DNA of 64,000 nucleotides. Source: Nostoc cf. commune SO-36. GTDB taxonomy: Bacteria; Cyanobacteriota; Cyanobacteriia; Cyanobacteriales; Nostocaceae. The translations under genes were made by a program, and so were the position numbers. Positions 8,084 to 17,482 of the stretch are shown here, one piece after another. Under the pieces are notes generated by a model. The model searched no databases. It was not told the DNA's origin and saw only the letters and a list, made by a program, of their open reading frames with translations. Numbering within the stretch: the first letter of the stretch is position 1; the number at the start of each line of letters is the position of its first letter. The stretch covers positions 1,990,501 through 2,054,500 of the forward strand of contig NZ_AP025732.1 in NCBI RefSeq assembly GCF_023734775.1, given 5' to 3'.

Positions 8084-9166
8084 TTAACCGTTGATAGCAG
8101 GAGCGGTTAGAGCTACAGGAGCAAAGTCACCAGCAGCCAAGTCTAGAGGGAAGTTGTGAGCGTTGCGCTCGTGCATTACTTCCATACCCAAGTTAGCGCG
8201 GTTGATTACGTCTGCCCAAGTTGCAATCACACGACCTTCAGAGTCAATGATTGATTGGTTGAAGTTGAAACCGTTCAAGTTGAACGCCATTGTGCTTACA
8301 CCCAAGGCGGTGAACCAGATGCCGATTACAGGCCATGCTGCTAAGAAGAAGTGCAGTGAACGGCTGTTGTTGAATGAAGCGTATTGGAAGATTAGACGAC
8401 CGAAGTAGCCGTGGGCTGCAACGATGTTGTAGGTTTCTTCTTCTTGACCGAATTTGTAACCGTAGTTTTGTGATTCGGTTTCGGTTGTTTCACGAACCAA
8501 GGAAGAAGTTACAAGTGAACCGTGCATTGCACTGAACAAACTTCCGCCGAATACACCTGCTACACCGAGTTGGTGGAAGGGGTGCATCAAGATGTTGTGT
8601 TCTGCTTGGAACACGATCATGAAGTTGAATGTTCCAGAAATACCCAAGGGCATACCATCTGAGAAAGAACCTTGTCCGATTGGGTATACCAAGAAGACTG
8701 CGCTTGCTGCTGCTACTGGTGCAGAATAAGCTATAGCAATCCAAGGACGCATACCTAAGCGGTAGGATAGTTCCCATTCACGACCCAAGTAGCAGAATAC
8801 GCCAATCAGGAAGTGGAAAATTACCAATTGGTAAGGGCCACCGTTGTACAACCACTCGTCTAAGGATGCTGCTTCCCAAATTGGGTAGAAGTGCAAGCCG
8901 ATTGCATTGGAGGAAGGAACAACTGCACCGGAGATGATGTTGTTTCCGTAAATTAATGAACCTGCAACTGGTTCACGGATACCGTCGATGTCTACTGGAG
9001 GTGCTGCGATAAAGGCGATTACGAAGCAGGCGGTAGCGGCTAACAAGGTTGGAATCATGACTACGCCGAACCAACCGATGTAAATACGGTTGTTGGTGCT
9101 GGTGATCCATTCGCAGAATCGATCCCATACATTGGCGCTTGAGCGCTGTTGTAAGGTTGTTGTCAT
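8084..9166 (-). CDS. psbA: Photosystem II D1 protein
   Basis: The 360-residue D1 reaction-centre protein binds chlorophylls, the QB quinone and most ligands of the Mn4CaO5 cluster in the thylakoid membrane. Recognisable landmarks are the five-helix core, His in [14 protein letters not shown], Ser264 in NNSRS, and the C-terminal extension cut after Ala344 ([10 protein letters not shown]). Residue 130 is Glu (YLGREWEL), the form linked to high-light D1 isoforms; low-light isoforms carry Gln. Codon use is strongly optimised. The gene is monocistronic, with its own promoter and terminator. Confidence 0.99.
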   Translation of the reverse strand: MTTTLQQRSSANVWDRFCEWITSTNNRIYIGWFGVVMIPTLLAATACFVIAFIAAPPVDIDGIREPVAGSLIYGNNIISGAVVPSSNAIGLHFYPIWEAASLDEWLYNGGPYQLVIFHFLIGVFCYLGREWELSYRLGMRPWIAIAYSAPVAAASAVFLVYPIGQGSFSDGMPLGISGTFNFMIVFQAEHNILMHPFHQLGVAGVFGGSLFSAMHGSLVTSSLVRETTETESQNYGYKFGQEEETYNIVAAHGYFGRLIFQYASFNNSRSLHFFLAAWPVIGIWFTALGVSTMAFNLNGFNFNQSIIDSEGRVIATWADVINRANLGMEVMHERNAHNFPLDLAAGDFAPVALTAPAING

Positions 9167-9202
9167 TGTTTTATGATTGCGGTTAGTTATGTATGATTTG
9201 GA

Positions 9203-9218
9203 TAAGCAAATTTGCTTA
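9203..9218 (-). promoter_or_regulatory. Palindrome in the psbA leader
   Basis: A perfect 16-nt palindrome (TAAGCAAATTTGCTTA) lies between the predicted promoter and the psbA start codon, about 37-52 bp upstream of the ATG. It could form a leader hairpin that influences mRNA stability or bind a dimeric regulator. The role is inferred from position only. Confidence 0.5.
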
Positions 9219-9230
9219 CCTATGTCTATT

Positions 9231-9259
9231 ACATTAGAAGCAAAATTGAGATTTGTAAA
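9231..9259 (-). promoter_or_regulatory. Predicted psbA sigma-70 promoter
   Basis: On the minus strand a -35 box TTTACA (9254-9259) and a -10 box TAATGT (9231-9236) are separated by exactly 17 bp, upstream of psbA. This matches the usual strong-promoter layout of cyanobacterial psbA genes. Confidence 0.6.
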
Positions 9260-9341
9260 GAAAAGTTACATCTGCATTCATTATAAGAGTCATATCTTTT
9301 ATTGATGAATCGCGTCTAGAGACGCAATTCATCTGGTTTTA

Positions 9342-9698
<357 letters not shown>

Positions 9699-9750
9699 TT
9701 ACCTACTCATCTCTTAGAGATTTTATATTAGAGAGATGAGTAAAGAGGAT

Positions 9751-9778
9751 GTAGGCGGAATTCATAAATTTCGCCTAC
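9751..9778 (-). terminator. Hairpin between HIT gene and upstream hypothetical gene
   Basis: Two 12-base arms (GTAGGCGGAATT and AATTTCGCCTAC, one G-U pair) form a hairpin. It could end transcription of the upstream minus-strand gene at 9843-10271. No clear T run is present, so it may be a dispersed repeat. Confidence 0.4.
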
Positions 9779-9842
9779 AAAGGATTAATTTCTGGAGATG
9801 TCTATTAAGTTTATTGACAAATTTTGATTAATCGCACACATC

Positions 9843-10271
9843 TTAGCTTGTTATTGCTGATTTTTTTCCATTTCCGTTGCTGTTGACACTTGCAACAAAT
9901 GAGGGTTGTTGCGAAGCAGTAGTTGGCGACTCGCCTCGGAGTCTTTTACGGCGCGGGGTCTTAGGAACTCCTCCCGCCATACCGTACTCTACACTCCTTT
10001 TGCCATATCGAGTACCAACTCCCATCAGCATGTGCTCTGCCATATCTGCCAACTCGCTTTCTGTTTGGAGCATTTCACTGTATAACTTATCTAGGTTTGA
10101 AAGGGCACTGTTGTATGCATTTTCTTTACTTCGCATCTTTTCAATGAGAGTTGAAAAGGCAGGTAGGGTGAGTCCATTGCCTACATCTAAATTTGGATCA
10201 ATTGAATTCATACTAGCTGCACGACGCTCTGCTTTTTGTAACACTGGAGAGCTTCTTTTTTTACGAGCCAT
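9843..10271 (-). CDS. Hypothetical protein, basic ends and helical middle
   Basis: I do not recognise a named family. The 142-residue product starts with a basic stretch (MARKKRSSPVLQKAERRAAS), has a predicted helical middle with heptad-like leucines (IEKMRSKENAYNSALSNLDKLYSEMLQTESELADMAEHMLMG, about 43-85), and ends with a basic segment (PKTPRRKRLRG) and a Ser/Asn-rich tail. Its length, start and sense-strand codon use look genuine. Basic ends around a helical core suggest nucleic-acid or membrane contact, but no function can be assigned. Confidence 0.6.
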   Translation of the reverse strand: MARKKRSSPVLQKAERRAASMNSIDPNLDVGNGLTLPAFSTLIEKMRSKENAYNSALSNLDKLYSEMLQTESELADMAEHMLMGVGTRYGKRSVEYGMAGGVPKTPRRKRLRGESPTTASQQPSFVASVNSNGNGKKSAITS

Positions 10272-10421
10272 GATATTACACCCTGTAATATAGTACTGTT
10301 AATATTCTTTACCTTAAGTAATTTCAGTATTGAATAGCCTGAGAAAATTTTGGCAAATCTGCAATGGTTTTTGTTACATTAGCGATCGCTCTCATGAGTG
10401 CTGAAATTACTGAAAAAAGAA

Positions 10422-10650
10422 AGCGTTTACAACAAATGAGTAAGTAAACTGGAGTTTGCTTGGGGAAAACACCAAAATGAGTAAGCGTTTACAACAAATG
10501 AGTAAGCAAACTGGAGTTTGCTTGGGGAAAACACCAAAATGAGTAAGCGTTTACAGCAAATGAGTAAGCAAACTGGGGTTTGCTTGGGGAAAACACCAAA
10601 ATGAGTAAGCGTTTACAGCAAATGAGTAAGCAAACTGGGGTTTGTTTATT
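10422..10650 (+). repeat. 62-bp tandem array of overlapping mini-ORFs
   Basis: About 3.6 copies of a 62-bp unit follow one another (unit starts near 10422, 10484, 10546 and 10608). Each full unit reads from an ATG as a 21-residue peptide (MSKRLQQMSKQ, then TGVCLGKTPK) whose TGA overlaps the ATG of the next copy (ATGA). The unit length, 62 rather than 63, keeps each copy separately framed. Upstream, an ATG at 10394 reads MSAEITEKRKRLQQMSK then stops, which looks like the original gene start. Each unit also holds a CAAACT/AGTTTG hairpin. The array may be a decayed gene start amplified by slippage. Confidence 0.8.
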
Positions 10651-10886
10651 AAAATCGACAAATGACAATGTAGTGATATGAAGCTAGACAATTGCAGTAG
10701 GAAATGTCTCATGATAAGCAACTTTGGGTCTGCGTGGCAGAGTTTGAACAAGTAGAGACAAATGCATGCTAATGTATCATTAAAGACTTCTGCCGTAGTG
10801 CGCTCTTGAATGAGGATGAGACTGTTGTAGCTCAAATATGCGTATAAGCTGGTTAACAACTCAAATGTGCTAGATGGGAAGGATGT

Positions 10887-11284
10887 ATGGAAGATATACA
10901 AGTGTTGCTTGACTTCTCTCAGTTTGATTCTCAACTTTCTCCAGAACGCTTGGAAGACATAACAAGTAGTGTGGCTGATGAGATTCGTGGTGAATTGGTG
11001 AATAAAGTTGAGTTAGTTAGGGAGAATCAAATTCCAGAGTCAAGCAAACCTGCTCTTGCCGGATTTATATTAGGTTTGCTTAACACAGAAGTAAATGCTG
11101 GTAACATAAAGCTTTACTAAACTATTTAGGTGAACGTTTCTATGGAAAAACACTGAAGCTGGAGTGGGAGGATAAAGAAGCAGGAACCAGAATTGTTATG
11201 GAATATCAAAATGAAAAGCAATTAGAGCAGCAACTTCAAGCAGTTGAAAGATTATCTAAATTGAAAATATCTGTTGTGGATTAA
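10887..11284 (+). pseudogene. EACC1-like conflict-system component, frameshifted
   Basis: Two frames together encode about 132 residues. The first (10887-11120) reads MEDIQVLLDFSQFDSQLSPE to NAGNIKLY and stops. A -1 shift near 11108-11112 restores ALLNYLGERFYGKTLKLEWE and continues to the TAA at 11284. Size, sequence and position just before a caspase gene fit the effector-associated constant component (EACC1) proteins of NTP-dependent conflict systems. The shift is a one-base change in ATAAAG. No slippery heptamer is present, so it is probably a disabling mutation or a sequencing error. Confidence 0.62.
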
Positions 11285-11302
11285 TAGTTTAGTAGGTAGC
11301 AG

Positions 11303-12865
11303 ATGGCTAAAGTTGCGTTGCTTATTGGTGTTGGTGAATACTTAGAAGGTTCAGGTTTTAAATCATTACCAGCTCCTCCTAAAGATGTAGCAGCTATGAA
11401 ACGGGTGCTAGAACATCCAGAGATGGGTGGTTTTGATGAAGTAGCCATCTTAGTCAATCCAACTCAATCTGAAATGGCAATAAAGATTGAAACTTGGCTT
11501 ATGGAACGAAAATCAGATGATTTAGCTGTCCTGTTTTACTCAGGACATGGAGCCAAGAATGAACAACGGGAGCTTTACTTTTCAGCAAAAGATACTCGTA
11601 AACTAAAAGAAAAGTTGATTCAAGCTACAGCTGTTTCTGCTGAATCACTTAATAAGTGGATTCAATATAGTTATGTAACTCGCTTTGTTCTTTTTCTCGA
11701 TTGCTGTTTTAGTGGTGCTTTTGGAAATCTGCTACTTAGAGACGATAGTTCCGTTGGTACTGAACTTGAGAATCAGCTTGGTGCTGAAGGAAGAGTTGTA
11801 TTAGCTTCTTCAAGCTCCCTTCAATATTCTTTTGAAGAACAGGGTATAGACCTCTCAATTTACACTCGTTATATAGTTGAAGGAATAGAAACTGGAGCGG
11901 CGGACTCGGATAACGACGGCAAAATCTCAATAAAAGAGTTACATGAGTATGCTAGCGAGAGAGTTTATGCAGCTAATAAAAATATGACTCCACGCATAAT
12001 CACTCTTAAAGATCAAGGATTTGATATTGTTTTAGCAAAATCGCCTAAAAATGATCCTAAATTGCAGTATCGCAAAGAAGTTGAGGATTGGGCAAAACAA
12101 GAAGCTGAACGATGGATAGAGCAAAGGAATATTAAATTTTCGGTTCCTACTCGTAGACTACTTAACCTTAGACAACTTCAATTAAAAATCTCTGCACCGG
12201 AGGCAGAAAAAGTAGAAGCTGAAGTCTTACAACCTTTTCAAGATTATGAGCGGCAATTGCAAGAATATGAGGATACTCTCGTTGAGACACTAAGTGCAGA
12301 AGGCTACCCATTTAATCGGACTATTGAAGAAGCTCTGAAAGCTTATCAGGCATCATTGGCTCTCAAACCTGAGAATGTCGAGGCTATAAAAAGACGGTTA
12401 CTGCCTGTAGACAAGATCGAGCCAGAGATGAAACTTATGGAGTCGCAAAAGTTACACCAAAATCAAACCAATGCAGCAGCAGAAAGTTCTACCGTTCTTT
12501 GGGTTGACGATCGCCCAAAGAATAACATTCATGAACGGTTAGCACTCGAAGCATTGGGAATCAATTTTGTGCTGGCAGTCTCTACAGAAGAAGCACTAGA
12601 GAAGCTTAATAAACACAAATTTGATGCAATTATCTCAGATATGGGACGGCCATTTGATGCACAAGCTGGTTATACGCTTCTTGGCAAGTTACGTTCTAGT
12701 GGAAATCAAACACCGTTTGTCATTTATGCTAGTTCAAAGACTCCAGAACATGTAGCAGAATCGCAGCGTAGAGGGGCTATCGGATGTACTAATAATCCAC
12801 ATGAATTGTTTGAAATGCTTTTATCCGCAGTTGGTCGCCCTAAACATTCTGCTGCGGATGGTTGA
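11303..12865 (+). CDS. Caspase-like protease with EF-hand loop and receiver domain
   Basis: The 520-residue protein begins with a caspase (peptidase C14) domain, residues 1-245. The catalytic His82 lies in FYSGHGA and Cys135 in LDCCFSG. Within it DSDNDGKISIKE (201-212) matches a 12-residue EF-hand calcium loop with acidic residues at positions 1, 3, 5 and 12. Residues 255-390 are helical and charged. Residues 397-511 form a response-regulator receiver domain (VLWVDDRP; phospho-acceptor Asp446 in IISDMGR). The gene follows the EACC1-like gene by 18 bp, so both likely form one conflict operon. The substrate is unknown, and activation by calcium or phosphorylation is inferred. Confidence 0.88.
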   Translation: MAKVALLIGVGEYLEGSGFKSLPAPPKDVAAMKRVLEHPEMGGFDEVAILVNPTQSEMAIKIETWLMERKSDDLAVLFYSGHGAKNEQRELYFSAKDTRKLKEKLIQATAVSAESLNKWIQYSYVTRFVLFLDCCFSGAFGNLLLRDDSSVGTELENQLGAEGRVVLASSSSLQYSFEEQGIDLSIYTRYIVEGIETGAADSDNDGKISIKELHEYASERVYAANKNMTPRIITLKDQGFDIVLAKSPKNDPKLQYRKEVEDWAKQEAERWIEQRNIKFSVPTRRLLNLRQLQLKISAPEAEKVEAEVLQPFQDYERQLQEYEDTLVETLSAEGYPFNRTIEEALKAYQASLALKPENVEAIKRRLLPVDKIEPEMKLMESQKLHQNQTNAAAESSTVLWVDDRPKNNIHERLALEALGINFVLAVSTEEALEKLNKHKFDAIISDMGRPFDAQAGYTLLGKLRSSGNQTPFVIYASSKTPEHVAESQRRGAIGCTNNPHELFEMLLSAVGRPKHSAADG

Positions 12866-12879
12866 GCTTAACTATAACT

Positions 12880-12990
12880 CAATACGGTTCAGTTAAGGCT
12901 AAAACCCTTTGTGAAATCATTTTTTTTAACGAACCACAGAGGCGCAGAGAACACAGAGAGAAGGAAAAAATGCTTAACTGAACTGTATTG
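12880..12990. mobile_element. MITE with CAATAC ends, copy 2
   Basis: A 111-bp element with the same inverted ends as the one at 7878 and about the same interior. It is flanked by a perfect 10-bp direct repeat AACTATAACT (12870-12879 and 12991-13000). It lies 14 bp after the caspase stop codon and could act as a transcription end for that gene. Confidence 0.9.
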
Positions 12991-13089
12991 AACTATAACT
13001 TAGTAGTCTTCATCAGTAAACATTTGCCTGCACAAATCTAAACCTGAATTCTGCCTGCTGTAAGTGTCAGTTAATAAAGAACTCCCCAA

Positions 13090-14583
13090 TTAAAATCGCT
13101 GACCTGTGGTAACTTCAAATCTAACTTCTCCTTGGTTACTAATTCCTAAGTCACCTCGAATCAGCCCAAAGGATGAGTTTACTCGCAATCCTAAGCCGTA
13201 ACCAAAGCCACTTCCAGGTTTATCTCGCAGCACTCCTGGTTCTCCTAACACGGTTTTGCCAGACCCAAAATCTGAGGCGAAGTCAGTGAAAAGAACTCCT
13301 CCTATTGACTGAAAAATTGGAAACCGATATTCCACAGAAGCTAAACCATAACTCCGACCACTAGCAACTTTTCCATAACCGTAACCTCTGACAGAATCTA
13401 ATCCACCAATATTAAAAGCGTCGGCTGGCGGAAAGTCCCCAATAGTCGTGCCAATTTGTAAATTAATCGCTAACATTTCGGGATTATCAGTTGGTTTACC
13501 ATTACCTATCCAACCGACTGGTAAATACTGAATATAATCTCCTTGTAGGCGATTGCTGGAAATATTACCCAGTCCAATCGGAATCGCTTGCTCTGTGCTA
13601 AGGGTGAGGATTGATCCTTGAGTCGGATTGTCTCGGCGATCGCGTTGATCTCTGGATACAGCAAAGGATAATGTAAATAAGTCATCAATGCCAGTACCGC
13701 TCACAGATAAGGGACTCCCTAATCTATCAACTTGTACAACGTCATAAGCTTGATCGCGTAGGCTAATTCTGGTATAATTAAAGCTTATAGCTGTTTCCCA
13801 CTCATCAAAAGCTCGTAAAACTCCCACGGAACCGCCAAATCTTCCCTCACGAACTCTCTCACCGTTAGATAATCTGATATCTTCGTTGAAGGTTCCCGAT
13901 ATATTTCGACTCCGAAAACCTCTGATGCTATAGCCTAAGCGGTTTGGTTCTTCAGGACGATAACGACTAGTAAATTGACCATTAAATTGGACATCTTTAC
14001 CACTGATTTGTAGAGTTGTATCTAATTTATCGTTAAGACCGCTGATATTTTCATCTTTATAACCCACTCGACCGAATAATCCAACATCTTCGTTACTACC
14101 GCCTCCTAAGATTAGAGAAGGAAAGTTACGCTCTTTAATTTCATAGATGAGATTAACGCTCTTGGCATCTTCTTGGCGATAAACATTGACTTCATTAAAT
14201 GACTCTAATCTCCGCAAGCGTTGCAAGTCTGCTTCTAGTAAATCTTGACGGAATACCTGACCCGGTTTGAGTTTCAGCAGACCAATGATAAACTCTTTTT
14301 GAGTCCGTCCTTTGATCGGCTGACCTTTGTCATCGAGCAATTGATCTTTGTCGTTAGTAAAACGAATTTGGATTTCTTTGACAATTCGCTGGGAAAACTC
14401 GATAGACTGACTATCTATTGGAGTTGAGCTTATATAATTACCATATTTGGCATACCCTGCCTCTATCTGTAACGTAGGTTCTGCGTTATCTTCAGTAGAA
14501 GATTGCGAGTTGGCAATGGCTTCTAGATTTTGCCCACCTATTAAAATTATTGCGATCGCAACTACAGCTATTTGAATACGCAT
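13090..14583 (-). CDS. Omp85/BamA-family outer membrane protein
   Basis: The 497-residue product has an N-terminal signal segment (IQIAVVAIAIILIGG), one recognisable POTRA domain (about 67-155, including FIIGLLKLKPGQVFRQDLLEADLQRLRRLESFNEVNVY) and a C-terminal 16-strand-type barrel (about 160-497). The barrel has the lid-loop motif SVRGYGYG and a terminal Phe. Omp85 proteins insert or translocate outer-membrane proteins. This one is shorter than BamA or Toc75-type cyanobacterial homologues, with fewer POTRA repeats, so it may be a TamA-like or accessory version. The 5' neighbour is DUF3598, 16 bp away, so co-transcription is likely. Confidence 0.9.
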   Translation of the reverse strand: MRIQIAVVAIAIILIGGQNLEAIANSQSSTEDNAEPTLQIEAGYAKYGNYISSTPIDSQSIEFSQRIVKEIQIRFTNDKDQLLDDKGQPIKGRTQKEFIIGLLKLKPGQVFRQDLLEADLQRLRRLESFNEVNVYRQEDAKSVNLIYEIKERNFPSLILGGGSNEDVGLFGRVGYKDENISGLNDKLDTTLQISGKDVQFNGQFTSRYRPEEPNRLGYSIRGFRSRNISGTFNEDIRLSNGERVREGRFGGSVGVLRAFDEWETAISFNYTRISLRDQAYDVVQVDRLGSPLSVSGTGIDDLFTLSFAVSRDQRDRRDNPTQGSILTLSTEQAIPIGLGNISSNRLQGDYIQYLPVGWIGNGKPTDNPEMLAINLQIGTTIGDFPPADAFNIGGLDSVRGYGYGKVASGRSYGLASVEYRFPIFQSIGGVLFTDFASDFGSGKTVLGEPGVLRDKPGSGFGYGLGLRVNSSFGLIRGDLGISNQGEVRFEVTTGQRF

Positions 14584-14599
14584 AAATAAAGTTTTACCA

Positions 14600-15406
14600 T
14601 TACACCCTTTGTTCGGTAACTAACGTCAAACTAACCCATTCGCCTTTCTCGTTGTAGCTGCGAATCATCCGTTGGCGCAGGTTTGGCTGGATTAACCAAC
14701 CCACTTCCAGAAAAAATGATTGACGTAACTGCACTTTAAGAGGAGAAGTTGCAGAAGCACCATCTGGTAACATTAATACTTGCACCGACTTTTGGGGATT
14801 TTGATCAAAAAGAATAATAGAGCCTTTGATGGTAGCAATTGAGGTAATTGTGTGTTCTGCAAAAGAAAGACTTTGAATTAATTGCCCAGCATCATCAAGT
14901 TGTAATTTTAAGGCTGTAGAGTAAGTCTCAGGCGATCGCCAATCTGGATATATTGTCACTGCTTGACCTTGCCATTCTCCCAACAAGTCATTAATCTGCA
15001 AAGTTGGGCGTTCTGCTGCTGGGGTTCCCGCTAGATGTTCTCGAATTAAGATTAGTTCCTTTAGCTGACCGGTCTTATCAAAGAGTTGCACCAGACGCAA
15101 GCGGCGATTTTCATGAACAAAGGCAAGTTCTCCACCAAATTCGGAAAATGGCCCTAGCTGAATTAAACCTTCAGAAAACGAACCATTTTCAAAAAATAGC
15201 AGACCCCCTCCCACAGAACTAAATTCTCTGATCAAATCTTGTCCCGAACGGCTGAGACTTAGACGCACTTTCTGGCTATTGTTTAAATATTCTAGGGAAA
15301 GACGGCTAGGAGTATCGTTTAAAAGCGTCCCTTGAGGGGAAAAATTCGTAAATGAACCTTCCCAAACACCGAGATTCTGCAAAAAACATTCCCATTGCGA
15401 TTTCAT
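14600..15406 (-). CDS. DUF3598 family protein
   Basis: A 268-residue protein beginning MKSQWECFLQNLGVWEGSFT. It consists of two related beta-rich halves (about 1-125 and 135-265), each with a WEGSFT or EWQGQAVTIYPDW start. This is the calycin-like DUF3598 family, common in cyanobacteria and plastid lineages and distantly related to lipocalin-type chromophore lyases. No biochemical function is established. It precedes the Omp85 gene on the same strand. Confidence 0.85.
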   Translation of the reverse strand: MKSQWECFLQNLGVWEGSFTNFSPQGTLLNDTPSRLSLEYLNNSQKVRLSLSRSGQDLIREFSSVGGGLLFFENGSFSEGLIQLGPFSEFGGELAFVHENRRLRLVQLFDKTGQLKELILIREHLAGTPAAERPTLQINDLLGEWQGQAVTIYPDWRSPETYSTALKLQLDDAGQLIQSLSFAEHTITSIATIKGSIILFDQNPQKSVQVLMLPDGASATSPLKVQLRQSFFLEVGWLIQPNLRQRMIRSYNEKGEWVSLTLVTEQRV

Positions 15407-15449
15407 AGCGATTTCTCCCTTTGTCTCCCCATCCCCTTATACCCACTGC

Positions 15450-16352
15450 CTAACCTTTAGCAAAACGTCGGACAGCAAACAAGCTTCCCATTAATCCTAC
15501 ACCTGCACCGAAACTCAAAAGAATCAAAGGCAATAATAAAATTTCTGCTGGAGTGAATTGCACCTTGTTGGTGATGGCTTGGATAAACTCAGGTTGATTG
15601 ACTAGCAACTTACCGAGAAACTGTTGAATTACAGAAATAAAACTCCAAGCGATCGCACCACCAACTAAACCAAAAGCAATTCCTTGTAAAATAAACGGGA
15701 GGTAAATCCAAATAGAAGTTGCTCCCACAAGTTGCATAATTTCAATTTCCTGGCGACGCGCCATGACAATCAGCCGAATTGTAGTAGTAGTGACTGCGAT
15801 CGCTGTTAAAGTCAGAATAATTGTAATTGTTAAAGTAATCCAGTTCAAACCTTGGTGCAACTGGGCAATACGTTTGACTGCTTCATCGATATACTGCACC
15901 GTTTCAACTCCTGGTAACTTAGCCAACTGGGTTGCTAAATTGGGCACAACTTGAGAATTACGTGCTTTAACTTTCATTTCATCAACCAGAGGATTCTCAC
16001 CTAGCTGCTGAGTAGCGCCCTCAATATCAGAAATTCTCATTTCCTTAACTAACTTAGTCCAGGCTTCTTCTTTCGTAATGCTTCGTATCCCCGCCACCTC
16101 TGGCATTTTGGCGATTAGTAGCTCAATACTTTCGATTCGCGTATCTGGTTCGAGATAAACTGATACTTCTAGCTGGCTACCAAACTGATATAGTAGTTTT
16201 TCGACTTGCCAAGAGGTTTGCAGACTCAAGCCAAATAAAAATAGTAATACCGTCACAGTACTTATAGCTGCCCAATTCATCCAACCTCCCCGCAGTAAAC
16301 CGAGGAAAGTTTCTTTGAGTAGATAGTCAAGTTTTGTCAGAGATTTAAACAC
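15450..16352 (-). CDS. ftsX: Cell division protein FtsX (ABC permease)
   Basis: The 300-residue product has the FtsX layout: a cytosolic N-terminus (KLDYLLKETFLGLLRGGWMNWAAIS), one membrane helix (about 25-45), a periplasmic domain (50-165: VSVYLEPDTRIESIELLIAKMPEV, ITKEEAWTKL) and three more helices near 172-195, 220-245 and 268-290. FtsX with FtsE forms an ABC complex at the septum that activates peptidoglycan hydrolases through its periplasmic loop. ftsE is not adjacent. M23 peptidases elsewhere in the window are plausible targets, but this is inference. Confidence 0.92.
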   Translation of the reverse strand: MFKSLTKLDYLLKETFLGLLRGGWMNWAAISTVTVLLFLFGLSLQTSWQVEKLLYQFGSQLEVSVYLEPDTRIESIELLIAKMPEVAGIRSITKEEAWTKLVKEMRISDIEGATQQLGENPLVDEMKVKARNSQVVPNLATQLAKLPGVETVQYIDEAVKRIAQLHQGLNWITLTITIILTLTAIAVTTTTIRLIVMARRQEIEIMQLVGATSIWIYLPFILQGIAFGLVGGAIAWSFISVIQQFLGKLLVNQPEFIQAITNKVQFTPAEILLLPLILLSFGAGVGLMGSLFAVRRFAKG

Positions 16353-17108
16353 AAATCACCTCAAAATTAGAACTTACAGCTATTTTCAGGTAAATAGACC
16401 ATGTAGTAGGGTTGCAAGGTCTTGCGCCCCTACGACAGATATGATGCAAATACATGAAAACTGCAACGCTAAGGCGCTAAGTTCAGCCCTTGCGTCTTGG
16501 CGTTGATAACACCACTATTTATAGTCAATGGCGCAAACTTTGCCAATACATCAGGTTTGAAGCTGATGTGGGCCTAAATTATATAAACACTCTTTACGGT
16601 CGTTAACTATTAACTGTTGACGGTTAACGGTTATCAGTCATCGGTCATCAGCCTTCACATAAATATTCAAGTTAAATGCGTAACAGCTTATCTCTTGCTA
16701 CTTCCTTCCTGCCATCGGTGAGAGGTTAAGGTAATTGCACGTTTGTCAAGAGGGTGCAAAAAAGGGGATAAATCCAGCTTGGAGACTGCCTTTTGTAGAG
16801 CTTTGACCAAAGAGGCAGGGGAGCAGGGAGCAGGAAGCAAGGGAGAAAAATACTGGAGTTACCCTGCCACAAGGGTTTCAAGCCCCTCTCTTGAAAAGTT
16901 TACTACGGCGGGAAACCCGCCTACAGAACTTTTCGCTAAATTTATTTATGGGATATCTCCCCCCTGCCCCCCGCCCCCTGCCCCTTGTCCTCTTCGTTGA
17001 CCACTCTTGACTATTTTGGATAGTCAAAGGAGAGTTAAAACAAAGATTCAGCTTCCATGACCACCAATGCACAGAAGCTGAAACCTTTATCTAGTCTTAC
17101 TTTTAAAA
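16353..17108. other. Intergenic region with dispersed repeats
   Basis: No gene is supported here. It holds an interspersed repeat at 16373-16461 (see its own entry) and a purine-rich stretch near 16815-16850 (gggagcagggagcagg type) like those found between many Nostoc genes. The small ORFs in it are low-complexity and have no family resemblance. Confidence 0.6.
16373..16461 (+). repeat. CTTACAGCTATTTTCAGG dispersed repeat, copy A
   Basis: An 89-bp unit beginning CTTACAGCTATTTTCAGG and ending CAAATACATGAAAA recurs in inverted orientation at 41519-41606. The ends are loosely inverted with respect to each other, and the middle is a hairpin that differs between the copies. It is a likely non-autonomous mobile repeat. 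Confidence 0.65.
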
Positions 17109-17154
17109 TGGCTCAGGTCGGAGTTGAACCAACGACCCCAAGCTTATGAGTCCC
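17109..17154 (-). pseudogene. 3' fragment of a tRNA(CAT) gene
   Basis: This stretch matches the 3' half of the tRNA at 17815-17888: anticodon loop CTCATAA, T arm GTTGGTTCAACTCCGAC and acceptor end. It lacks the D arm and 5' acceptor strand. The similarity extends about 36 bp further downstream (82 bp in all, 17073-17154 versus 17779-17860, roughly 85-90 percent by eye). This is the expected leftover of integration at, or duplication of, a tRNA gene end. Confidence 0.78.
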
Positions 17155-17482
17155 TTAGACATCTCCGAAAACTCTTGTAAAGACGTTGCAATGCAACGTC
17201 TTTACAAGAGTTTCAGGTAACGCATAATTAATTTCTGGAGATGTTTCTTTAATAAAGCCAACTATATAAGCATTTCAACTTTAAGTATTTTATTTCATAG
17301 CCAGGTAATAGTCAATACCTGTTAATATAATCTTATTATATTAAGTAATTATTGACACTAATATTTTCACTGAGTAAGCTTGATACAGCTTAGTAAGCTG
17401 TTCAAAACTCAGCAACAGATTTACTAACCTTATTCAATCAAATGATTAAATGATTAATAAAAAACAGTAACCATGAGTTATA
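17155..17482. repeat. Small hairpin element next to the tRNA fragment
   Basis: A perfect 20-bp inverted repeat separated by one base lies at 17171-17211, built on GACGTTGCA. It is nested between loosely inverted ends ACATCTCC (17159) and GGAGATGT (17235). A similar TAATTTCTGGAGATGT end occurs at 9786-9800. The remaining sequence to 17482 is AT-rich with no gene that I can support. Confidence 0.6.

Noticed and set aside
10422..10650. CRISPR array
   Set aside because: Units are contiguous 62-bp direct repeats with no unique spacers, and no cas genes are present.
10551..10934. Minus-strand 127-codon ORF over the 62-bp array
   Set aside because: It only exists because the array is open in that frame, it overlaps the EACC1-like start, and its composition is unlike a real protein.
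16743..17000. 85-codon ORF upstream of the tRNA fragment
   Set aside because: Made of low-complexity spacer repeats (gagcagggagcagg) and unlike any protein family.
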